64,000 nt of DNA from positions 1,240,001 through 1,304,000 of the forward strand of contig NZ_JAGSYF010000001.1 of NCBI RefSeq assembly GCF_025685645.1, written 5' to 3'. The stretch's first letter is position 1. Each line of letters starts with the position of its first letter. This DNA is from Edaphobacter bradus (GTDB taxonomy: Bacteria > Acidobacteriota > Terriglobia > Terriglobales > Acidobacteriaceae). The position numbers and the translations under genes were made by a program. A model generated the notes under the pieces. That model was not told where the DNA came from, searched no databases, and worked only from the letters and a program-made list of their open reading frames with translations. Of this stretch, positions 36,419 to 44,669 are shown piece by piece.

Positions 36419-38017
36419 TTATGTCCTGCTCTGCCCCTTGGCTGCATCTTTCGCCGCCTTGGCCACGTCCCTGCCCGCGTCCGCCCCTTCCTTAGGAGGC
36501 TTATAGCCATCGCGGTCCGTCATCTCCATCAACGCCGCCATCTGCGTGGCAAAGTCCGGATGCAGTGAGTTGAGCCCATATCGCCACGTCCAGTTCCCCG
36601 TTCCCGCCGCTGGCGTGTTCATCCTCGCCTCGCTGCCCAGGTGCAAGACATCCTGCAGTGGAAAGATGCACAGGTTCGCTACCGACCGTGCCGCCGCCCG
36701 AATCATCGTCCACACCACATCGTCGCCGTGCTTGATCCTCTGGAGATATATCTGCAAATGCAGTCGTTCCGCCGCGCTTGCATCGTCGCGCCACCATCCC
36801 AGTGTCGTGTTGTTATCGTGCGTCCCCGTGTAGACGACCGTGTTCGGCAGGAACTGGTGCGGAAGATAGAGATGGCTCCCCCGGTCGAAGAAACCGAACT
36901 GCAGAATCCTCATCCCCGGCATCCCGAAGTGCTCCCGCAGCTCTTCGACCTCCGGCGTAATCAATCCGAGGTCCTCAGCCACAAACGGCAAAGGGCCGAA
37001 GACATCCTTCAGCCGGTGAAACAGCTCATGCCCCGGAGCCTTCACCCACTGTCCGTTGACCGCCGTTTCTTCTTCGGCCGGGATCGACCAGTACGCCTCA
37101 AACCCGCGGAAGTGGTCGAGGCGAATCATGTCATAGAGCGCCAGAGCCCGGCGAATTCGCGCCACCCACCAGTCAAACCCGTGCTCCCGCAGTAGCCCCC
37201 ACTTGTACAGCGGATTCCCCCATCGTTGCCCGGTATCCGAAAAATAATCCGGCGGCACGCCCGAAACACGAGTCGGCTTTCGTTCCTCGTTCAGCTCGAA
37301 CATCTCCGGATGCGTCCACACGTCGGCGCTGTCGTAGCTCACAAAGATCGCTACATCGCCCAGGATGCGAATGCCCCGTTTCGCGCAGTAAGTCCGAAGA
37401 GCGGACCACTGTTCGCTAAAGAAGAACTGGATGACCTCTTCAATGGCCAGCTCCCGCCCATGCGAGTTCAGCAGCGCCGCCATCTCACCATCCTTGCGCA
37501 GCGCGTAGCCTGCCGGCCACTCGTTCCAGCTTACGTAATTGTGCATCCGTCGCAGCACGCTGAACGCGGCATAGTCCGGCAGCCAGGAGATATTGTCATG
37601 GCAGAACTTTTGAAACCGGGACCTCGCCTCGCTGCTCGCGTGGTCCAGAAAATTCGCTGCAGCCTTCTCGATGAGCGGCAGCTTAAGCCGAGTCGCTGCT
37701 TCAAAGTTTGCCGGCCCCTCATGCCCTGCCAGCCCTGCAATCTGCTTATGCCGCAGCCACCCATCGTCGACCAGCCGCTCCACGCTGATTAGCAGCGGGT
37801 TCCCCGCAAACGCCGACAGCGCGGAATAAGGCGAGTCTCCGTAGCCTGTCGGGCTCAGGGGCAACACCTGCCACAGCCTCTGCTTTGCGCTCGCGAGAAA
37901 GTCTGCGAACGCATACGCCGCCGGGCCAAAGTCCCCTACGCCGCCATATGACGGTAACGAAGTCACATGCAGCAGAATCCCCGACATCCGCTCCTGTTTC
38001 GCCGCTTCCCCACTCAT
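36419..38017 (-). CDS. malQ: 4-alpha-glucanotransferase
   Basis: 532 residues from the ATG at 38017 after GGAGGGG; the frame opens earlier without support. GH77 amylomaltase transfers alpha-1,4-glucan segments between maltodextrins. Motifs are intact: N-terminal SGILLHVTSLPS, the nucleophile Asp in MIRLDHFRGFEAYW, acid/base Glu in FVAEDLGLITPEV and the third Asp in THDNNTTLGWW. Other glycogen genes are not in the window. A bidirectional terminator lies upstream. Confidence 0.93.
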   Translation of the reverse strand: MSGEAAKQERMSGILLHVTSLPSYGGVGDFGPAAYAFADFLASAKQRLWQVLPLSPTGYGDSPYSALSAFAGNPLLISVERLVDDGWLRHKQIAGLAGHEGPANFEAATRLKLPLIEKAAANFLDHASSEARSRFQKFCHDNISWLPDYAAFSVLRRMHNYVSWNEWPAGYALRKDGEMAALLNSHGRELAIEEVIQFFFSEQWSALRTYCAKRGIRILGDVAIFVSYDSADVWTHPEMFELNEERKPTRVSGVPPDYFSDTGQRWGNPLYKWGLLREHGFDWWVARIRRALALYDMIRLDHFRGFEAYWSIPAEEETAVNGQWVKAPGHELFHRLKDVFGPLPFVAEDLGLITPEVEELREHFGMPGMRILQFGFFDRGSHLYLPHQFLPNTVVYTGTHDNNTTLGWWRDDASAAERLHLQIYLQRIKHGDDVVWTMIRAAARSVANLCIFPLQDVLHLGSEARMNTPAAGTGNWTWRYGLNSLHPDFATQMAALMEMTDRDGYKPPKEGADAGRDVAKAAKDAAKGQSRT

Positions 38018-38108
38018 CCGCCACCCCTCCAGACCAAGCTCCTGCACAATGCCAAAATCATACGTGAGCAACCACAAAACAAATCAAAGGCGGATCCCAC
38101 AAGAAAAG

Positions 38109-38127
38109 CCCCAGGAAGATCCTGGGG
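38109..38127. terminator. Bidirectional intrinsic terminator
   Basis: CCCCAGGA and TCCTGGGG (38109-38116 and 38120-38127) form an 8-bp stem with a 3-base loop. A-run and T-run flanks (AAAAG / CCTTT) extend it on both sides. It lies 30 bp beyond the stop of the PpiD-like gene and upstream of malQ, so it should end the former transcript. Confidence 0.75.
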
Positions 38128-38156
38128 CCTTTCACCACTCACCGATTTGCTAACCA

Positions 38157-40127
38157 CTAATTCCCAACTGGCAAGCTCTCCTGCGACTTCTTCGAGTACC
38201 GGACCGCACCGCTCTTCTGGTACTTCTCCGTGAGGCTCCCGACATACACGCGGAAGATCTCCTCGCGCTGATCGTTCAGCAGGGACTCACGCGTCTGGTC
38301 GAAGTTCTTGGCGATATCCTCGGCCGTCGGCTCCTGTTTGTCCGTCACCGACAACACCACTCCAATGCGACCTTCGTTGATCGGCCCGGAGATTCCGCCC
38401 TTGTTCATCGTGAAGGCCGCGGCTCCCTGCCCGCTCATTGCACCGAGATCCGGGACCTGGCCGTCCCGTCCCACAAGTTCGCTCGACTTCACAGGGATAT
38501 TCATCTCCGCAGCCGCCTTCTTGAGGTCGTTTAGCACCTTTGCACGGTCGTCCAGCTTGTTGAGCTGCGCGTTCAAAAGCTGCGGAACCTGCTGCGCACG
38601 GTAGTCGTCGAGGAGGTGCTGCTTATAGTCGGCGAACTCTGGAGCATGTGCCGGCTTGACGTCTGCGACCTGGAACACCGCAAACCCATCGCCCGTCGAA
38701 ACCGGAGCCGGATCGGCTCCCTTCACGACAGTGAAGGCCTGGGTCAGCAGCGACGAGCCGTCCGCCAGACCAGCGATAACGCCATCCTTACCGACGTAGT
38801 CCGTCGTCACCAGCTTCAGCCCGCGGGCCGCCGCAGCCTTGTCCATCCCATTCTTCTTCGCATCGGAGGCGAGCTGCGAGGCAAACGTCTGCTCTGCCGC
38901 GCCGATCCGCTGCTGTTCCAGCACCGGCACGATCTCGCCCTTCACCTCGTCCAGAGGACGCATGTGCGCCGTCTTCTTATCCTCCACCTGCAGGATGTGA
39001 TAGCCGAACTGCGTCTTGATCAGGTCTGAGGTCTGTCCCACGGGCAGCGAGAACGCCGCCTTGTCGAACTCCGGAACCGTCTTGCCGCGGTCGAGCCATC
39101 CGAGTTCGCCACCCTGCGGCTTGCTGCCTGGGTCGTCCGAGTTCTTCTGGGCCAGTTCTGCGAAGTTCGCTCCGCCCTTGATCTGCTTCAGAAGGTCTTC
39201 TGCCTTGCCCTTTGCAGCGGCATCCGTCTTTGCATCGGCTCCTGCCGGAACCGCGATCAGGATGTGGCGCACCTTCACCTGGTCCTTCACCTGGAACTGG
39301 TCCTTGTGCTGGTTGTAGTAAGCCTGAACGTCGGCGTCGCTGACCTGCGGCTTGCCGCCCGGCAGGTTCGACGCGTCGAAGGCAACATACTGAATCTTCC
39401 GCGTCTCCGGCACCGCCGTCGCATAGCGTGCCGCGTTCTGCTTGTAGAAATCCTGAAGCTGCGCGTCGGTCGGGTTGACCGTCTTGCCCAGGTCTTCAGC
39501 CGAGATCACAGCGTAATCGAATTTCACCTTCGTGCCCTGAACCTTGTAGGCCTCGCGCACGGCGTTGTCCGAGACATTGATGCCGCCGGTAATCAGCGCC
39601 TGCAGCCGGTTGAGCTCCATATCGCTCTTCACCTGCGACTCGAAGTCGGCACGGCTGGTCTGAAAGAAGTTCTGCACGAAGTTCATGTAAGCGTCGTCGC
39701 CGATGTACTTGCCGTTCGGGAACAGATACTGCGCAAACACTCCCGTCTCAAGCTCGCGCCGCAGGTCTTCGTCACTCACCTGCAGGTTCAGCCGGTCAGC
39801 CTCCTGCTTCAGAATCGTCCTCTGCACCAGCATCTGCCCCGCACGCGGAACAAGGTATGGCATCAAAGCCTCAGGGAGGTGCTGCTGCTGCAGCTGACGT
39901 GCCGCAAGCTGGTTGACCTCAACCGTGGTCACCTTGGAGGTGTCCATCCCGAACCGGCCCAGCAGCCCTGGTGCGCGAACCGTCGCGTACACAGCCGCGT
40001 TATTGGTGTCTGGGTTGTCAAAGACGCCGGGAACGAGCGTGATCACCATGGTGACTGCGGCGAGGCCGATGATGACGGCAAACAGAATCTTAACGGCGCG
40101 AGTGTCCTGCTGCAGAATGCGAATCAT
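38157..40127 (-). CDS. ppiD: PpiD/SurA-type peptidyl-prolyl isomerase
   Basis: 656 residues. One N-terminal membrane anchor (about 13-35) holds a SurA_N-like chaperone module (about 40-260), then a parvulin rotamase domain (about 275-385: VRHILIAVPAG..GGELGWLDRGKTVPEFDKAAF..FGYHILQVEDKK). A second, weaker segment (about 500-600) may be a degenerate rotamase or a chaperone domain. This matches PpiD, an inner-membrane-tethered foldase for outer-membrane and secreted proteins. The transcript is probably single and ends at the hairpin near 38118. Confidence 0.9.
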   Translation of the reverse strand: MIRILQQDTRAVKILFAVIIGLAAVTMVITLVPGVFDNPDTNNAAVYATVRAPGLLGRFGMDTSKVTTVEVNQLAARQLQQQHLPEALMPYLVPRAGQMLVQRTILKQEADRLNLQVSDEDLRRELETGVFAQYLFPNGKYIGDDAYMNFVQNFFQTSRADFESQVKSDMELNRLQALITGGINVSDNAVREAYKVQGTKVKFDYAVISAEDLGKTVNPTDAQLQDFYKQNAARYATAVPETRKIQYVAFDASNLPGGKPQVSDADVQAYYNQHKDQFQVKDQVKVRHILIAVPAGADAKTDAAAKGKAEDLLKQIKGGANFAELAQKNSDDPGSKPQGGELGWLDRGKTVPEFDKAAFSLPVGQTSDLIKTQFGYHILQVEDKKTAHMRPLDEVKGEIVPVLEQQRIGAAEQTFASQLASDAKKNGMDKAAAARGLKLVTTDYVGKDGVIAGLADGSSLLTQAFTVVKGADPAPVSTGDGFAVFQVADVKPAHAPEFADYKQHLLDDYRAQQVPQLLNAQLNKLDDRAKVLNDLKKAAAEMNIPVKSSELVGRDGQVPDLGAMSGQGAAAFTMNKGGISGPINEGRIGVVLSVTDKQEPTAEDIAKNFDQTRESLLNDQREEIFRVYVGSLTEKYQKSGAVRYSKKSQESLPVGN

Positions 40128-40356
40128 GCTTGAATTAAGACCTTCACGTGGGCTTGGCCAACGCGTGCCCGGGAGTTTTGCGCGGCCGGAGGGAGGACAA
40201 ACGACCCCTCACCGTTTGCAGAGCACAAGTCATAAGTATAAATCAGCGCGGGGGCAAATCCATCTCGCCCTCCCCGAAAGCGAACCTCATGCGCAACCGA
40301 TTGAGACCATTCTCTTTCCTGAGGTCTTTCTTGTGCTCAAAACATCCGTAACAACC

Positions 40357-41673
40357 TCACCGGTAATACCGGTAGTAAGGATACGGATAATACGGGTAAT
40401 ATCCCGGGCCGTAGTAGTAGCCCGGAGGAGGAGGCGGTGGTGGCGCGTACGGATACCGTCTCCGAAGCTGCTGCTGAGTCTGCTGCGGAAACCCGGCCCC
40501 GAGCCTGTCCAACTCCGCCTGTGAGACCGTCGTCAGCGCCGCCTGCTGGGTCAGCTTGAAGTTCAGGATCGCCTCGGCCGGAATCACCGCATCTCCGCGC
40601 CCCGTCACAGATGAAACTCCCAGCCCGGCAACGCCGCCAATACCTGCACCGGCGAGAGCACCAGCGCCGCCGCCAGCCGCTCCACCAATGATCGCGCCCA
40701 AAGCGCCAAGCCCCACGGTGTTCCCAACCGTCTGGCCGGTCTTATCCGCACCGGCCTGCGTCCACTCGCCGGTCGTCAGCGGATAGGTCTTGCCCTCCAG
40801 CGACACCTGCGTAAGCTGCAGCGCGATTCCTCCGCGGCCCCGAAGCGGTGTCCCAGGCTGCGCATCGGCGACCACCCCCTGCACGCTCGCTCCACGTGGA
40901 ATCGCAATCTGATTTCCTGCGATGACATCTGTCAGCACAACCCCATCAAACGCGGTTCCCGGCTGCGTCTTCTGGCTGTCGAGAGCCTGATTGATTCGCA
41001 CGCGCAACACTGTCCCGCTCGGAACAACCACAGTCTGCCCCGGCTGCTGCACGATCGTGGCCCGCTGCGGCTGCTGTGCGTACTGCGGAGGTGCTCCATA
41101 GGGATAAGACCGCCTGTACGGAGGAGGTGGATAGGGGGGCTGCCCTGCGTACCGTGGCTGTCCCTGATCCTGAGGCCAGGCCTGTCCCTGTGGCTGACCG
41201 TAAGGCTGGTTCTGCGCGGGAGCCTGCTGCATACCATTATCCTGGCCAGCGTTTGGAGGAGCCATAGTCCCATCCGACTGCAGGTTCGGGTTCGTTCCCT
41301 GCTCCTGGCCGTCAGCATTCTCCGTCGGCTGCGGGTTCGGAACCGCAATGGGAGGAACTGTCCCGATCACCAGCTCATCAACAACCTTCTTCACTCCTGC
41401 CGTATGAGCCACTAACTGCTCGGCCTTCACCCGCGAAGCCTCGTCCCGCACCGTTCCGCTCAGCGTCACCGTGCCATATACGGTCGTCGTGCTGATCGCC
41501 TGGTCTGCAAGCTCGGGAGCCCCTGCCAAAGCCTTCAGAACATTGGCCTCAACCTGGGCATCGGGAACCGTCGGAACCTTGTCCTGCGCAACCCCAGCCC
41601 TGGAAGTGGCCAGCAGCGCAGCAGCCACCACTACCGCCCGCGAGCTCCGAAACAAACCACCATCAGACCTCAT
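40357..41673 (-). CDS. BON-domain envelope protein with Gly-rich tail
   Basis: 438 residues from the ATG at 41673, with GGGAGG at 5-base spacing. A signal peptide (about 1-29) is followed by a BON domain (about 35-105: AISTTTVYGTVTLSGTVRDEASR..GVKKVVDELVIG). A Pro/Gln/Asn-rich linker (about 110-225) leads to a beta-rich region (VPSGTVLRVRINQALDSQ..GNQIAIPRGASVQGVV), a glycine-zipper stretch (about 315-355) and a Pro/Tyr tail. BON domains bind phospholipid. The GTVLRVRI-type domain resembles that in the secreted protein at 55116-55889. Precise role unknown. Confidence 0.8.
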   Translation of the reverse strand: MRSDGGLFRSSRAVVVAAALLATSRAGVAQDKVPTVPDAQVEANVLKALAGAPELADQAISTTTVYGTVTLSGTVRDEASRVKAEQLVAHTAGVKKVVDELVIGTVPPIAVPNPQPTENADGQEQGTNPNLQSDGTMAPPNAGQDNGMQQAPAQNQPYGQPQGQAWPQDQGQPRYAGQPPYPPPPYRRSYPYGAPPQYAQQPQRATIVQQPGQTVVVPSGTVLRVRINQALDSQKTQPGTAFDGVVLTDVIAGNQIAIPRGASVQGVVADAQPGTPLRGRGGIALQLTQVSLEGKTYPLTTGEWTQAGADKTGQTVGNTVGLGALGAIIGGAAGGGAGALAGAGIGGVAGLGVSSVTGRGDAVIPAEAILNFKLTQQAALTTVSQAELDRLGAGFPQQTQQQLRRRYPYAPPPPPPPGYYYGPGYYPYYPYPYYRYYR

Positions 41674-41807
41674 AACTTCCTCCCACTTCCAATCGCCCAA
41701 CTTGTGCTCTGCCATGAGGTTCCCTGCCTGCATTGCCACACAGCATCCATGCCGTTTAAACGTAATTCTTCTGAAAAAGTTACGCCGACCCAATCGAGTT
41801 CCTCTGG

Positions 41808-41837
41808 TTGACCATTAGCTCCCAGTAACGATATATT
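41808..41837 (+). promoter_or_regulatory. Candidate promoter of the initiator tRNA gene
   Basis: TTGACC (41808-41813) and TATATT (41832-41837) are separated by 18 bases and end 5 bases before the mature tRNA 5' end. The match to sigma-70 elements is good, though the implied start would leave almost no leader, so the real start may differ by a few bases. Confidence 0.5.
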
Positions 41838-41842
41838 GATAT

Positions 41843-41921
<79 letters not shown>

Positions 41922-41940
41922 ACAAGATCTCACCCCACAG

Positions 41941-41965
41941 AAACCCACGTTATCGTGGGGTTTTT
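41941..41965 (+). terminator. Intrinsic terminator of tRNA-fMet
   Basis: CCCACG and CGTGGG form a stem with loop TTAT (41944-41959), flanked by AAA on the left and a GTTTTT run on the right. It lies 22 bp after the tRNA. Confidence 0.8.
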
Positions 41966-41987
41966 GGCTTTGGGTCACTAAACGGCT

Positions 41988-42442
41988 ATGGATAGCCCCT
42001 CCTTGGCGGGCAAGACCATCTGTACAACCTTAGTGTTTGCAACACGTTTAGAGGTCATCTGCGCGTTGCCGTATGTGTCCATCATCGCCGTTGACTTTCC
42101 CCAGGCCAACCGTCTCACGGTCCATATCCTCGCCGCAGTCGCCGAGCACGAGGCTTCTATGATCTCGGCTCGTACCAAAGCCGCCTTGGCCTCCGTCAAG
42201 TCCCGAGGGGTGGAATTGGGCAGTCAGCGTGGAAGCCCAGACCGAATGGGAAGCATGGCAAAGAAGGGATCTGCCGCCAGCGCGTCCGTCCGGCGTGCAG
42301 CCGTCGCCAAGCGTAACGATGATCTCTACCCTGTCATCGAGGACATTCGCGCCGCGGGTCTCACAACACGGCAGCTGATGGCCTCAATGCGAGAGGCATC
42401 ACAGCATCTCGTGGAGGCGCCTGGTCGGCCGTACAGGTGCGT
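41988..42442 (+). pseudogene. Serine recombinase (resolvase) remnant
   Basis: The product of this frame contains the resolvase-family core VDFPQANRLTVHILAAVAEHEASMISARTKAAL and the RGVELG junction to the DNA-binding region, but no N-terminal catalytic Ser/Arg segment. The 30 residues before VDFPQ only weakly resemble the family. Near 42380 the homology shifts to another frame (LNARGITASRGGAWSAVQ, then VRRILVPF, encoded from 42383), marking a frameshift. It is therefore inactive. Its position 70 bp after tRNA-fMet fits an old integration site of a mobile element. Confidence 0.8.
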
Positions 42443-42607
42443 CGTATCCTCGTTCCATTCGCAGTGTCAACTCATAGGGAGTCCTATCGGCAAACAGAAA
42501 ATCAGTAGACACAAGCCGACATATCGGTACTAATCGATTTCTCGATGAGTGAGTTCGCGATTTGGCAACAACTGAGAATGAGCGCTAACTTCCGAATTGC
42601 CACCCAA

Positions 42608-42925
42608 CTATTGATAGCAGGCCTTAGCACTCATTGAGTTTGGTTGACCCCTCTTCGTAAGGAAGGTAAGGAACTCAGATTCGCTTTTTGTGAGTCCTGG
42701 AAAGGTGTCGGACACGGATCCTTCCGCGCTCAAAATTACATAGAGAGGCAGCGCTACTGTACCGAACTTCTCCTGCTGGAGGTTCTGTTGACGGTTGAAA
42801 ACTTCACCATCACCGTCGGTATAGAGCCGCACGCAAATATACCGCTTCAACTCCCGGCTGATCTCCGGTCTGGAGAACATGTTCGCTTCCATCCATCGAC
42901 AGTTCGTGCAGGTATGACAGTTGAA
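42608..42925 (-). pseudogene. DsbD-like C-terminal thioredoxin domain fragment
   Basis: On the minus strand the frame ending at TAG (42608) reads CTNCRWMEANMFSRPEISREL, then VRLYTDGDGEVFNRQQ, QEKFGTVALPLYVIL and a DTFPGLTKS strand. This matches the C-terminal thioredoxin-like domain of DsbD-type thiol-disulfide transporters, including the CTNC redox pair. Upstream sequence lacks the rest of the gene, and the first in-frame ATG (42892) lies inside the domain after the CxxC. It is a fragment left in a rearranged region. Confidence 0.7.
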
Positions 42926-43058
42926 GGACGGTTACATCCGGGGCGATGTTGCGTTGCTCGATCGTCAACATGGGCACCCACAGGCGCGGCGTTTTGCGCA
43001 TCCTGCCTGCCGCCCACCTGGGACGGTACTCGACCCCAGCGTGCTTGCAAGATTGCGC

Positions 43059-43087
43059 TTGACAGGATACGCCAGTGGGCATAAGAT
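43059..43087 (+). promoter_or_regulatory. Sigma-70-type promoter, cassette copy 1
   Basis: TTGACA (43059-43064), a 17-base spacer, then TAAGAT (43082-43087). It is the counterpart of the promoter in copy 2 and differs from it only in the -10 (TAAGAT against TAAAAT). It would still transcribe the broken copy. Confidence 0.7.
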
Positions 43088-43172
43088 CGCTGCTCTCCCC
43101 AGTACTAATCAATTTTTTTGACGCAGCACCGCGCTGTGTATATCAAACCTTTGCACCAGGAAGTGAGCGACT

Positions 43173-43256
43173 ATGCCGAATAATCCTCCGCCCGATCCGT
43201 CCAATCCTTCTAGCGGCACCTACACCTCTACTTGCGGAGTTGATTTCAGTTCCTGA
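43173..43256 (+). pseudogene. Broken copy of the orphan small-protein gene
   Basis: The ATG at 43173 begins 27 codons that closely match the start of the intact 111-residue protein at 44296 (MPNN..DPSNP..GTYTSTCG.DFSS). A TGA at 43254-43256 replaces the Trp codon of copy 2. Sequence similar to the next residues (GSFTYTDG) continues in frame afterwards for a dozen codons, then similarity is lost. Confidence 0.8.
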
Positions 43257-43324
43257 GACGGAAGTTTCACCTACACGGACGGAACCGTTTACACCCTCGA
43301 CGGTTAACCCACACCGTTGCTTCG

Positions 43325-43578
43325 GTAAGAGGAGTTGCAGTGGCACACAGGTTCTCTTCGCTCATGACGACATCCCACTACGTCACGATTCACCTATTGA
43401 TGTAGCGGGATAGAAAGGAGAAATAATGATTAATTTCATTATGACACTGGTGGTGGCATTCGACCTAGACGGCTGGACCGCCACACAGGACTCTTAGCCA
43501 GGCAGGTTTGCGCGAGGTTCGGCATGGTTCTTGAGTCATGAGCGAAGAGAACCTGTGTGCCACTGCAACTCCTCCTAC
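43325..43578. repeat. 44-bp inverted repeat with 166-bp spacer
   Basis: 43325-43368 is the reverse complement of 43535-43578 with one mismatch. The repeat corresponds to the start of a kinase gene: the right arm contains ATGAGCGAAGAGAACC, matching the start of the intact kinase at 44670. The spacer holds a short hairpin (ATCCC.CTAC with GTAG.GGGAT, about 43371-43411) and a small chimeric ORF. It looks like the scar of an inversion within a former kinase locus. Confidence 0.85.
43426..43497 (+). other. 23-codon chimeric ORF with strong ribosome site
   Basis: AAAGGAG lies 5 bases before an ATG that opens a 23-codon frame: a hydrophobic start (MINFIMTLVVAF) joined to DGWTATQDS, the same ending as the intact orphan protein at 44296 (DGWTATQTT). 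It appears to be a rearrangement joint that fused a new start to the tail of the broken small-protein gene. Expression is unknown. Confidence 0.45.
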
Positions 43579-43624
43579 CTTGAGAAGTACGCCCACGCGG
43601 CGTGGTTCCTCAGTGCTCGACTCC

Positions 43625-43845
43625 CCGAGTAATTTCCGCATTGGCATGTCCCGGCTTGATGACCTTGAGCGCGACGATGCGATGCGGTTTTTCCTGTTCG
43701 GCTTCGTAGACTGCGCCCATGCCACCCTGCGCGATGAGTCGCAAGATGCGGAATGGCCGATGCATTCCGGAACGCCCGGAGCCATCGCGTGTGCCCAGGC
43801 CGTTGCGTGCAGAGAGGTGCTCGTCTCGCCCGAAGAATCGCTAAC
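43625..43845 (-). pseudogene. Inverted Ser/Thr kinase N-terminal fragment
   Basis: Read on the minus strand, with one frameshift at about 43757, this encodes SGETSTSLHATA, AMAPGVPECIGH, then GGMGAVYEAEQEKPHRIV and ALKVIKPGHANAE. The intact kinase at 44670 has the matching residues about 18-80 (glycine loop and ATP-binding Lys). Many third-position changes show a diverged paralogue rather than a recent copy. It lies between the inverted repeat and the AraC fragment. Confidence 0.8.
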
Positions 43846-43949
43846 CACTGCTAGCCGCGAGCTGCCCTTCGACTTGAACCGCAAGGCCATCCATCAGGCC
43901 GTGCAGATCAGAGGTTCGGGATCCAGGTGCGCTCCTTCAATGGCTTCTT

Positions 43950-44093
43950 AGAATGGTTCTCCCTCGAGGAAGCTTTCGAACTCGGAGCCACTGGCCAGGC
44001 GTGACAAAGAGAATACGTTTGAATTTCTTCGTGAAGTGGCTCTGATTAGTGAACCCCACAAGTTGGCCACGTCCACGCGAGGTGTTACCGTGT
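43950..44093 (-). pseudogene. Inverted AraC-family HTH fragment
   Basis: On the minus strand this reads VDVANL, then after a 1-base deletion GFTNQSHFTKKFKRIL..VTPGQW, i.e. the second HTH and C-terminus of an AraC regulator. It closely matches the nucleotide sequence of 62146-62280 in the intact AraC gene of this window, in the opposite orientation and 18 kb away. No start or N-terminal domain is present. Confidence 0.82.
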
Positions 44094-44419
44094 GGCACCC
44101 CACAGGCGCGGCGTTTTGCGCATCCTGCCTGCCGTCCACCTGGGACGGTACTCGACCCCAGCGTGCTTGCAAGATTGCGCTTGACAGGATACGCCAGTGG
44201 GCATAAAATAGCGGCTCTCCCCAGTACTAATCAATTTTTTTTGACGCAGCGCCGCACTGTGTATATCAAACCTTTGCACCAGAAAGTGAGCGACCATGCC
44301 GAATAATTCTGCGACCGATCCGTCCAATCCTCCTAACGGCACCTACACCTCCACTTGCGGAGCTGATTTCAGCTCATGGGATGGAAGTTTCACCTACACC
44401 GACGGAGCGATCGATTACA
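44094..44419 (+). repeat. Direct repeat copy 2 of the promoter/small-protein cassette
   Basis: About 326 bp matching 42973-43294. It includes the 200-bp leader with the promoter and the first 41 codons of the intact small-protein gene. The leader is more conserved between copies than the coding part, which suggests either recent duplication plus relaxed coding constraint or a functional leader. Confidence 0.85.
44181..44209 (+). promoter_or_regulatory. Near-consensus sigma-70 promoter of small protein and kinase
   Basis: TTGACA (44181-44186) is followed by exactly 17 bases and TAAAAT (44204-44209). This is the best sigma-70 match noticed in the window and leaves an 80-base untranslated leader before the small-protein ATG at 44296. 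It should transcribe the small protein and probably the kinase 38 bp further on. Confidence 0.8.
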
Positions 44420-44631
44420 CGCGCACCAATCCTTCCGGGACATACAACACCAGCAATACATCCAACGGAAATGCCATTGTCTTCGACCTTACCGACGGCA
44501 CCGAGACTGTGCAGTTCAATGGATCCAGCTTTGCCTACCAGCCCGGTGATAAGGCGCAATATTCGGGTAACTGCCACCAGAAAGGGCCCGGTGCCGGCGA
44601 AGACGGCTGGACCGCCACCCAGACCACTTAA
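44296..44631 (+). CDS. Orphan 111-aa Thr/Ser/Asn-rich protein
   Basis: 111 residues, acidic, rich in Thr, Ser, Asn, Gly and Asp, with two cysteines (in TSTCGADF and SGNCHQKG) that could form a disulfide. The pattern of short alternating stretches (GSFTYTDGAIDYTRTN, VFDLTDGTETVQFNGSS) suggests an all-beta fold. No signal peptide or membrane segment is seen. I do not recognise the family. It is driven by a strong promoter and lies 38 bp before a receptor-type kinase, so a partner or substrate role is possible. A broken copy exists at 43173. Confidence 0.75.
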   Translation: MPNNSATDPSNPPNGTYTSTCGADFSSWDGSFTYTDGAIDYTRTNPSGTYNTSNTSNGNAIVFDLTDGTETVQFNGSSFAYQPGDKAQYSGNCHQKGPGAGEDGWTATQTT

Positions 44632-44669
44632 CCAGGCCGGTTTGGTCGTTCGGCATGTTTTCTTAGGTC

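Larger units (their letters stand above)
42973..43294 (+). repeat. Direct repeat copy 1 of the promoter/small-protein cassette
   Basis: About 322 bp closely match 44094-44419, roughly 1.1 kb away in the same orientation. The match covers a leader with near-identical sequence, a sigma-70 promoter, and the first 40 codons of a small protein. Divergence is greater in the coding part, which carries a stop here. The left neighbour is the DsbD-like fragment, the right an inverted repeat. Confidence 0.85.

Noticed and set aside
41988..42533. Intact 181-aa recombinase
   Set aside because: The catalytic domain is missing and the C-terminal homology continues in another frame from 42383.
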